Assembly: GCA_005883085.1 (NCBI GenBank)
Contig: VBAY01000030.1
Location: 1 to 6,632 of the forward strand
Origin: Candidatus Bathyarchaeota archaeon
Lineage (GTDB): Archaea > Thermoproteota > Bathyarchaeia > 40CM-2-53-6
Length of the DNA: 6,632 bases
Direction of reading: 5' to 3'
In this document: piece by piece, positions 1 to 5,448 of the stretch
How the letters are laid out: every line of letters starts with the position of its first letter
Position numbering within the stretch: the first letter of the stretch is position 1
The notes under the pieces: model-generated
Database searches by the model: none
Told to the model about the DNA's origin: nothing
The model's input: the letters and a program-made list of their open reading frames with translations, nothing else
Translations under genes and position numbers: made by a program

Positions 1-20
1 TATAGCATTCGTGAATCGGA

Positions 21-1085
21 TTGGAACAGCTTCAGAAAGAAAGCCTCCTTTCACCGACCGTCTCGAGATGGTTGCTGGAAGAGAGCGAGCCCTCAAGTCA
101 ATACTTCACGCTAACTGAATTGATGGGACGCGACAGGCAAGATACTTCCGTTGAGAGAGTCAAGCAGAGAATCGGAAGAGAAGGATGGGCCGCGAATATC
201 TTCGCGAGACAAAAAGAGAGCACATTCTGGGAGAACAAGGAATCATGCTACGTTCCAAAGTTCAGCTCCACAGGATGGCAGCTAGCGGTCTTGGCGGACC
301 TTGGAGTATCCTCGGAGGATCCAAGATTTGCGAAAGCGGCCGAGCACTTTTTTGAGCTTCACAATGTTGAGACAGGCGGGTTCTCTCTGCGTCCCAAGAG
401 TCAGAAACCGTTCGAGCCGCATGTTTGCAACACTGGCAACATGGTTCGGGCGCTTGCAAAGGCGGGGTATGCAAAAGATGATAGAATTCTGAAGGCGATG
501 GATTGGCTACTCTCTAAGCAGCTGTCTGACTCCGCTTGGAACTGCTCTCCATCCGGGAAACACGGGTCCTTTCTGGCAACGGTTGAGCCCATGTGGGCGC
601 TGTCTGAGATGATCTCGCACGAGCCCAGGGCGGAATGGAAAGAAGCCGCAGCCAGCTCCTCTGAATTTGTTCTCAAACACAAGATCTACAAATCCGACAG
701 GGATGATTCAGTTGTCCTGTTCGATTTTCTGAAGATACACTATCCCACGCACTACTGTTACGATTTCCTGCACGGGTTACGGGTCCTGGCAGAGCTGGGG
801 GTCCCGAGAGATGAGAGAATGGATGATGCGCTGAGAATGTTGCGCGCTAAGCAACTTGTAGATGGACGATGGCCCTTGGAGGCGGTGTACCGTGGCTGGC
901 GACACTCTTACTCAATGCATGGAACTGAAACGGTGTCAAGACCGGAGGAGCGCGAACTCGTAACGGAGGGATGGGGTACCGACCGGACTTTGCAGCTGGA
1001 AGAGGCAGGTAAGCCCAGCAAGTGGGTGACGCTCCAGGCTTTGCTTGTTCTGCAGCGATTGGGGTTGCTTGAGCAATCATCCTAG
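21..1085 (+). CDS. Prenyltransferase/squalene-oxidase-repeat (alpha-alpha toroid) protein, substrate unknown
   Basis: A 354-residue protein resembling the terpenoid cyclase/protein prenyltransferase alpha-alpha toroid superfamily. Helical repeats with cores of the form Q-x-x-(D/E)-x-x-W recur near residues 63-70, 114-121 (NVETGGF), 166-173 (KQLSDSAW) and 277-284 (KQLVDGRW). The N-terminal block (SPTVSRWLLEE, residues 11-21), the PKFSSTGWQ stretch (79-87), C136 in the CNTGNMVRAL context, and WNC followed by HGSF (173-184) are features I recall from a bacterial/archaeal family often named only for these repeats. No signal peptide or membrane segment is visible, so it is probably cytosolic. It starts at TTG; an in-frame TGA lies at 12-14 and the first in-frame ATG (123) would remove the conserved N-terminal block, so TTG at 21 is preferred. 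No Shine-Dalgarno is visible and the upstream promoter lies outside the window. A DRDD motif at 226-229 resembles the class II cyclase DxDD but sits outside the usual context. The fold is fairly secure; activity is unknown. Confidence 0.8.
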   Translation: MEQLQKESLLSPTVSRWLLEESEPSSQYFTLTELMGRDRQDTSVERVKQRIGREGWAANIFARQKESTFWENKESCYVPKFSSTGWQLAVLADLGVSSEDPRFAKAAEHFFELHNVETGGFSLRPKSQKPFEPHVCNTGNMVRALAKAGYAKDDRILKAMDWLLSKQLSDSAWNCSPSGKHGSFLATVEPMWALSEMISHEPRAEWKEAAASSSEFVLKHKIYKSDRDDSVVLFDFLKIHYPTHYCYDFLHGLRVLAELGVPRDERMDDALRMLRAKQLVDGRWPLEAVYRGWRHSYSMHGTETVSRPEERELVTEGWGTDRTLQLEEAGKPSKWVTLQALLVLQRLGLLEQSS

Positions 1086-1089
1086 GACG

Positions 1090-1884
1090 CTAGAAAACGG
1101 ATCTGATGAGTCCCCCGTCGATTGTGAGCATTGTTCCGTTGATATAGCTCGCTTTGTCGCTGGAGAGAAAGGCTACGAGATAGCCAACCTCCTCTGACGA
1201 GCCGTATCTTCCCGTGGGCACGTCTTGGAGCATCTGTCTCATCGATTCTTCCACATTTTTCCCAGTTCTTGATGAAATGTCCTGGGCAACCTGTCTCTGC
1301 CTATCGGTGAGTATGTGTCCCTGCATGATCCCGTTCGAGGTTATCCCCCTCGAACCATATTCGAGTGCAAGAGACTTCGACAACCCAGCAAGACTCAGCC
1401 TGACCGTGTTGGACAAGACTAGATTCGGGACGGGCTGCCGCAACGTGGAAGAAGTGATGTAGATCAACCTCCCCCATTTCCTCTGAACCATCCCTGGAAG
1501 CACCCGTCTTGTGAGCCAGATGGCACTCATCAGAAGCAGTTTCACGCCTTGCTCCCAGTCAGCGTCGGTGAGATCGGCGAACGTTCCAGGTTTGGGCGGG
1601 CCGGTATTGTAGGCAAGAATATCTATCGTGCCAAACTTGCCAGTGGCTTGATCTATGAGAAGATCGATGTCGGCCTTGATGGCCAGATCTGCAGTTACCG
1701 AGTGCACATTCTTGTTTCCAGTTTCCTTCGCAATCGTGTCCCGGGCCTTTGAGATCGAGTCCTGGTTCCTTGAAGAGACTACTACCTTGCAGCCTTCCGA
1801 AGCGAGAACTTTGGCCACGCCGAGCCCTATTCCCTTGCTCGAAGCCGGGACCAGAGCTACCTTGTCCTTGAGTCCAAGTTCCAA
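1090..1884 (-). CDS. Short-chain dehydrogenase/reductase, BKR-like subgroup with degenerate catalytic motif
   Basis: A 264-residue Rossmann-fold SDR, a usual length for classical SDRs. The glycine motif is ASSKGIGLG (residues 14-22) where classical members have TGxxxGIG. The NNAG region reads AYNTGPP (91-97), serines at 145-146 occupy the catalytic Ser position, and the C-terminus has the YINGTMLTIDGG (247-258) pattern of FabG-like proteins. Aligned through the following GLSKSLALE helix, the expected YxxxK reads SNTVR (158-162), so Tyr is Ser and Lys is Arg. This matches my recollection of a 'beta-ketoacyl-ACP reductase-like' subgroup whose members diverge from the catalytic tetrad. A FabG-type reductase role should therefore not be assumed; the substrate is unknown. 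The start is TTG: an in-frame TAG lies five codons upstream, no other start codon precedes the glycine motif, and GGAG sits four bases before it. It converges on the toroid gene with four bases between the stops and diverges from the N-acetyltransferase gene. Confidence 0.9.
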   Translation of the reverse strand: MELGLKDKVALVPASSKGIGLGVAKVLASEGCKVVVSSRNQDSISKARDTIAKETGNKNVHSVTADLAIKADIDLLIDQATGKFGTIDILAYNTGPPKPGTFADLTDADWEQGVKLLLMSAIWLTRRVLPGMVQRKWGRLIYITSSTLRQPVPNLVLSNTVRLSLAGLSKSLALEYGSRGITSNGIMQGHILTDRQRQVAQDISSRTGKNVEESMRQMLQDVPTGRYGSSEEVGYLVAFLSSDKASYINGTMLTIDGGLIRSVF

Positions 1885-1888
1885 GATG

Positions 1889-1892
1889 CTCC
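1889..1892 (-). promoter_or_regulatory. Shine-Dalgarno-like GGAG before the TTG start of the SDR gene
   Basis: On the minus strand GGAG ends four bases before the TTG codon at 1884. It is short and slightly close, but it supports this non-AUG start, which is the only possible start codon between the upstream in-frame TAG and the nucleotide-binding motif. Confidence 0.45.
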
Positions 1893-1912
1893 AGCCCTAT
1901 CGACCTAAGGAG

Positions 1913-1919
1913 ATTAAAG
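1913..1919. promoter_or_regulatory. AT-rich TATA-like element in the 58-base divergent region, possibly shared by both genes
   Basis: ATTAAAG on the plus strand (TTTAAT in the minus-strand direction) is the only AT-rich hexamer in the 58 bases between the SDR start (1884) and the N-acetyltransferase start (1943). It lies 24-30 bases before the plus-strand ATG and about 29-34 bases before the minus-strand TTG. Both distances fit an archaeal TATA box with a leaderless or very short-leader transcript. Function in either direction is inferred from spacing only. Confidence 0.4.
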
Positions 1920-1942
1920 TTAGCACAAGTTGCGAGACGCTA

Positions 1943-2698
1943 ATGGACGCTAAGGCCTACTTGGCCCGAATCGGGTACCGTGAGCGAATTCGACCCAACC
2001 CTGACGTTCTGCGCAGACTACACCTGAAGCATCTTCTCTCGATCCCCTTTGAGAACCTCGACATTCACCTCGGGAGGCCAATAGTCCTGAGCAAGAACGC
2101 GTTCTATGACAAGATCATCAAGCAACATCGCGGAGGATTCTGCTACGAGCTGAACGGCTTGTTTGCCACTCTACTAGATGATTTGGGCTTCAAAGTATCC
2201 ATGCTCTCAGCACGTGTCGCCCAGGAGGGTGGACGATTCAGTCCAAACTTCGATCACATGACCTTGCTCGTGCAGCTCGAACATCCGTGGCTCGTCGACG
2301 TGGGATTCGGCGACTCTTTCACAGAACCAAAACGGCTCGACATGTCAGGTCCACAACCTGACCGTGAGAAACAGTACCGTTTCACTCGGAGAGATGGCTG
2401 GACCCTGCTGTCTCGGAAGCCGAAAAGAAATGGTGTGTGGGAGCCTCAATACCTGTTTAGCCTGCGGCCGCGAAAGCTGAAGGAGTTTATTCCGAGATGC
2501 CGCTGGCAACAAACCTCTCCAAGATCGCACTTCAGAAAAGGCCGCATATGCACTCGCCTCACTTCCAACGGGAGACTATCGCTTACTGATACGAAGTTCA
2601 TTGTGACCCGAGGAGGTAGGAGGAGTGAGCGACTAGTCAAGGACCCTGAAGAATTTGCCATGCTGCTACGACGGCATTTTGGCATCGATCTGAACTGA
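1943..2698 (+). CDS. nat: Arylamine N-acetyltransferase
   Basis: A 251-residue protein of the arylamine N-acetyltransferase family, which transfers an acetyl group from acetyl-CoA to arylamines, arylhydrazines or related amines through a cysteine-linked acyl enzyme, in the cytosol. The Cys-His-Asp triad is complete: C67 in RGGFCYELN, H105 in FDHMTLLV and D119 in LVDVGFGD. The N-terminal helical block with IPFENLDIHLGRPI (34-47) and the C-terminal TSPRSHF (191-197) are typical. Length is slightly below the common 260-280. The reading frame is open back to 1655, but the family N-terminus (here MDAKAYLARIGY) begins at ATG 1943; an ATG at 1886 would leave almost no room for a promoter and would add a non-family extension. 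No Shine-Dalgarno is seen, and a TATA-like element 24-30 bases upstream suggests a leaderless transcript. It converges on the M32 peptidase gene with six bases between the stops. The physiological amine is unknown, and acyl-CoAs other than acetyl-CoA are possible. Confidence 0.92.
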   Translation: MDAKAYLARIGYRERIRPNPDVLRRLHLKHLLSIPFENLDIHLGRPIVLSKNAFYDKIIKQHRGGFCYELNGLFATLLDDLGFKVSMLSARVAQEGGRFSPNFDHMTLLVQLEHPWLVDVGFGDSFTEPKRLDMSGPQPDREKQYRFTRRDGWTLLSRKPKRNGVWEPQYLFSLRPRKLKEFIPRCRWQQTSPRSHFRKGRICTRLTSNGRLSLTDTKFIVTRGGRRSERLVKDPEEFAMLLRRHFGIDLN

Positions 2699-2704
2699 GG
2701 TGAT

Positions 2705-4195
2705 TCAGTTCATTGTGATGTACTTGTTCTCGAGATAGCCGACGAGTCCTGATGGATCGTATCCTTTGCCGAAGACCCGGTTAAGCAGCTCCTTCGGCGA
2801 ATATGTTGACCCCGGTTTGTGAATGTTTTCCGCTAGCCAGCTCTTTAGAAGAGCTATGCTCTTGTCTCCTTTGATCGGGAGCAATCCCTTCTTTGTTAGA
2901 GCGCTCCAGAGCATTCCGGCGATGATGTTTCCGAGAGAATAACCGGGGAAGGTGGCGAACTGTCCCCAGCTCCAGTGTATATCCTGGAGAACTCCATCAG
3001 CGTCCTTGTCAGGCCTCTTGCCGAGATAATCCTCTATCATATCATCCCACACGGAGGGGAGCTCTGAGACTTTGATCTTTCCCTGTAGGAGTTCCTTCTC
3101 AAGCTCATACCTCATCGCGATATGGAAGTTGTAGGTCAGCTCGTCCGCTTCCACCCTGATCAGGCTCGGTTTTACAGTGTTGAAGTACGAGTAGAGTTGC
3201 TTCTGGTCATAACGGGTTACAAAGCTCAGGTTAGCCTTCAGAAGGGGGTAGAGCAGCGGGACGAACTCTTTGCTCCTTCCGACAATATTCTCCCAGAATC
3301 TGGATTGCGATTCATGAACGCCTGCAGATACGCCTGAGGCGGTTGGTGTGAACTGTAGCTCGTGGTCTACTTGAAGCTCGTAGAGGGCGTGGCCGCACTC
3401 ATGCATTAGTCCGAACATTGATGCCTTGAAATCTTTAGGCTCATACCTCGTCGTTATTCTCACGTCATCGCTTCCTATCCTGACCGCGAAGGGATGAGTG
3501 GAAACGTCCTGCCGGAACCTCTTCTCAGGCATGCCCAGCAGCCGAAGAATCCTCTCATTCACCTGCTTCAACGAGTTAACATCATAATCTGCATCCTCCA
3601 AAGCATGTTTCTTTGGAAAGACGCCCTGGGAGAGAGTCTTGGAGAGGATCTTCTTGAGCTGGGGGATAAGTTCGGAAAAGATCCTGTCAAGGTCAGTGGT
3701 TGTCAGTCCTTCCTCGGACAGATCCAGGAGCGCATTGTACGGGTCTCCTGACGGGTCGAGATGGTTTGCTTCTTCCCGTTTCAGCTCAGTTATTTTCTCG
3801 AGATGGGGCTTGAAAATAGTGAAGTCGGATTTCTTTCTCGCTTCTCTCCACGGAATATTCGCATCAATTGTAGCCTTTTGTAATTCTTCCACTAGTTTCG
3901 GCGGAACTTTCTGGTAATAATTGAGTTCTCTCTTAACTACGCGGACAACACCCTTTTCGGCATCGTTGAGCGCCCTCAGCTTGTCAGCTTTCTCAACAGG
4001 ACCCGTCAGGTCGATGGTCATTTTCTGCCGGAGAAGCTCGATCTCTGATTGTGCTTGGCCTCTGGCGCTGGCTCCTGCCTCTGGCATGTTGATCTCGAGG
4101 TCCCAGCCCAAGAGGGACGAAGCATGTGTCATCGCGGCGATCGACCTGTACCTTGCTAGTATGTCGAGGACAACGGGATTATTGAACGGGTTCAC
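2705..4195 (-). CDS. M32 family thermostable carboxypeptidase (carboxypeptidase Taq type)
   Basis: A 496-residue zinc metallocarboxypeptidase of family M32, close to the usual ~500 residues. It removes C-terminal amino acids from peptides, probably in the cytosol for peptide turnover, since no signal peptide is present. The zinc site is visible: HECGH (residues 265-269) gives two His ligands and the catalytic Glu266, and HESQSR (294-299) gives the third ligand, Glu295. Other family blocks are the N-terminal LLGWDLEINMPEAG (28-41), IRVEADELTYNFHI (346-359), DIHWSWGQF (405-413) and GYSLGN (418-423). All expected catalytic blocks are present, so it should be active. The start is GTG at 4195; an in-frame TAA occurs upstream and no ATG intervenes. 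The first ATG (residue 22) would trim the N-terminal helix just before the WD block. No Shine-Dalgarno is seen. The gene converges on the N-acetyltransferase gene and diverges from the Rieske gene. Confidence 0.95.
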   Translation of the reverse strand: MNPFNNPVVLDILARYRSIAAMTHASSLLGWDLEINMPEAGASARGQAQSEIELLRQKMTIDLTGPVEKADKLRALNDAEKGVVRVVKRELNYYQKVPPKLVEELQKATIDANIPWREARKKSDFTIFKPHLEKITELKREEANHLDPSGDPYNALLDLSEEGLTTTDLDRIFSELIPQLKKILSKTLSQGVFPKKHALEDADYDVNSLKQVNERILRLLGMPEKRFRQDVSTHPFAVRIGSDDVRITTRYEPKDFKASMFGLMHECGHALYELQVDHELQFTPTASGVSAGVHESQSRFWENIVGRSKEFVPLLYPLLKANLSFVTRYDQKQLYSYFNTVKPSLIRVEADELTYNFHIAMRYELEKELLQGKIKVSELPSVWDDMIEDYLGKRPDKDADGVLQDIHWSWGQFATFPGYSLGNIIAGMLWSALTKKGLLPIKGDKSIALLKSWLAENIHKPGSTYSPKELLNRVFGKGYDPSGLVGYLENKYITMN

Positions 4196-4367
4196 GGAGG
4201 CGACCGGGGGCTTGTCGGCTTCTAACTGCCTAAAAACCTTGAAGGATTATGACTTGGAGCGAGCTGGTGAACGCTTCTCAGGGATTTCCCAATAAGAAAC
4301 TCGACGGATAAGGGGAATTTCCTCTCTAGCAAGAGCTAAAACTGATCAGAAAACTACTGCCAGAGCC
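4196..4367. promoter_or_regulatory. 172-base divergent intergenic region with two candidate promoters
   Basis: This region separates the GTG starts of the M32 peptidase (minus) and the Rieske protein (plus). For the minus gene, TTTTTA (plus-strand 4231-4236) lies 36-41 bases from the start, which would give a leader of roughly ten bases. For the plus gene, CTAAAAC (4336-4342) lies 26-32 bases before the GTG, fitting a leaderless transcript. Two similar partly palindromic words, GGGATTTCCC (4281-4290) and GGGGAATTTCC (4312-4322), lie between them and could be operator half-sites or chance. No tRNA, small-RNA signature or convincing small gene is seen; a 20-codon ATG frame at 4249-4311 has no support. 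Confidence 0.35.
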
Positions 4368-4694
4368 GTGGCGAAGAGTGTGGCTGATTTCGTCCGCGTT
4401 GCCTCTGCCAGCGAGATTCCTGAAGGAAAGATGAGAAAGGTTATCGTCGGTAGTCAACAGGTTCTAGTTGCCAACGTGAAGGGCAAGTACTACGCTATTG
4501 GAAATGTCTGCACCCACCTGGGTGGGCCCTTGGACAAGGGTATTCTTGAAGGTCATGAGGTAGAATGTCCGTTGCACAGGTCCCATTTCGATGTCACTAA
4601 TGGCGCGGTGAAGAGAGGTCCCGCCACGAGGCCAGAGCCTGTCTATGATGTTAAGGTTGAAAGTGGTAGTATTCTAGTGCGACTGACGCAGTAA
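4368..4694 (+). CDS. Small Rieske [2Fe-2S] protein (NirD/ferredoxin-component-like)
   Basis: A 108-residue single-domain Rieske protein, an electron carrier whose cluster is held by two Cys and two His. The ligands are C48 and H50 in CTHLGG and C67 and H70 in CPLHRSHFD, with the C-x-H-x16-C-x2-H spacing of dioxygenase-type ferredoxins and NirD-like subunits. The two disulfide cysteines of high-potential bc1/b6f Rieske proteins are missing (Gly follows LG, Leu follows CP), pointing to a soluble low-potential type. The C-terminal RGPATRPEPVYDVKVE (83-98) is the usual strand block. No signal peptide or membrane anchor is present. The start is GTG at 4368; the VADFVRVASASEIPEG block is the normal N-terminus, so ATG at codon 22 is too late. 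No oxygenase, nitrite reductase or ferredoxin reductase lies beside it, so its partner is unknown. It stops 27 bases from the convergent DUF996 gene. Confidence 0.93.
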   Translation: MAKSVADFVRVASASEIPEGKMRKVIVGSQQVLVANVKGKYYAIGNVCTHLGGPLDKGILEGHEVECPLHRSHFDVTNGAVKRGPATRPEPVYDVKVESGSILVRLTQ

Positions 4695-4721
4695 CGCAAG
4701 TTATCTCCAAATTCGGTTCGG

Positions 4722-5387
4722 CTACGACTGTTTTGCGCCGCAGCTGGTGCAGAACACCGCGACGCTAGGAAGCTTGGCACCGCATTTGAAACAGAATTTT
4801 GACTCGACCTGAGGTTGCTGCTGGGGCGTTGCTGGTTGCTGAGGCATTGGAACGGATGAAAGGGTCTGCGGGGTAGACTGACTCCAGCCCGACGACGGTG
4901 GCCGATCTTGGATGGAGAAATACGCGACGACTTGGAAGATCAAGGCAATTAAGATGATCAGGAAGCCTACGAATACGATCGTGAGTGCCGCTCCAATTAG
5001 GTAAAGTAAACCGGTTGTTGCGAACGCGCTTACGTTAAGTCGCTGTGATATCTTCTCGTATGAACGTTTGAGAAAGGTGGCAGATATGACCGTGAAAACC
5101 CAGAAGGTGCCGAGGGCGACCAGGAATGGTATGAATAATGCAGGGCCAAAGCCAAAGGGGCCGCCGAAGAAGTAGAGGAAGATTAGCCCGGAAAAGACAA
5201 CTGCCCCAATTACTGCGGTTATAGCTGCGAGGGTGGCGTCATCAAAAATGGTCTTGTCCTGAACGCTTTCGGAGATTTCCTTTGTTGCCAGAAGAATGAG
5301 TATCCATCCGACCAAGCTCACGCCAGGGAGGAATACAAGAATCCCACCGATCCCGCCAAGGGTCTTGGCAGACGATAAGGAGCCCAT
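4722..5387 (-). CDS. DUF996-type integral membrane protein with C-terminal zinc ribbon
   Basis: A 221-residue membrane protein. The opening MGSLSSAKTLGGIGGIL is characteristic of the archaeal DUF996 family, whose function is unknown. Hydrophobic segments lie at about 10-35, 52-74, 80-105 and 122-158; the last is long enough for a tight hairpin, so four or five membrane passes are possible. A Pro/Gln/Ser-rich linker (about 161-196) leads to a double-CxxC zinc ribbon with C199, C202, C213 and C216 (CFKC and CTSC), likely cytoplasmic. The ATG start at 5387 has no Shine-Dalgarno, but a CTTAAATT element lies 25-32 bases upstream, fitting a leaderless transcript. The gene lies 61 bases downstream of the ABC permease on the same strand, so it could also be read through from that operon. 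A link to the transporter is not shown by the sequence. Confidence 0.85.
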   Translation of the reverse strand: MGSLSSAKTLGGIGGILVFLPGVSLVGWILILLATKEISESVQDKTIFDDATLAAITAVIGAVVFSGLIFLYFFGGPFGFGPALFIPFLVALGTFWVFTVISATFLKRSYEKISQRLNVSAFATTGLLYLIGAALTIVFVGFLIILIALIFQVVAYFSIQDRPPSSGWSQSTPQTLSSVPMPQQPATPQQQPQVESKFCFKCGAKLPSVAVFCTSCGAKQS

Positions 5388-5411
5388 GAGCGAGATTCTC
5401 TTATCGTCCCG

Positions 5412-5419
5412 AATTTAAG
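5412..5419 (-). promoter_or_regulatory. TATA-like element upstream of the DUF996 gene
   Basis: CTTAAATT on the minus strand sits 25-32 bases before the ATG at 5387, in the 61-base gap after the ABC permease stop. This is the canonical spacing for an archaeal TATA box with transcription beginning at or next to the start codon. It suggests that the gene has its own promoter although it follows the transporter genes on the same strand. Confidence 0.5.
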
Positions 5420-5448
5420 GTTGGATTTGCGCGTGGCTATGCTCGGGT

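Noticed and set aside
669..740. Reading the toroid protein as a class II terpene cyclase because of its DRDD motif
   Set aside because: The protein is about half the length of a squalene-hopene cyclase, and the motif sits in a linker rather than in a recognisable cyclase active-site block. It is kept only as a low-strength observation.
1655..1942. N-terminal extension of the arylamine N-acetyltransferase frame back to 1655 (or to ATG 1886)
   Set aside because: The extension is antisense to the SDR gene and unlike the family N-terminus. ATG 1943 gives the normal start and a correctly placed TATA-like element.
3494..4295. Plus-strand open frames opposite the M32 peptidase gene (3494-3751, 3639-3917, 3921-4295)
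   Set aside because: They are antisense to a complete peptidase with all catalytic motifs, have Ser/Arg-rich chance composition and resemble no family I know.
4249..4311. A 20-codon ATG frame in the M32/Rieske intergenic region
   Set aside because: Too short to judge, no clear ribosome site at good spacing, and no recognisable sequence features; an open frame of this length is expected by chance.
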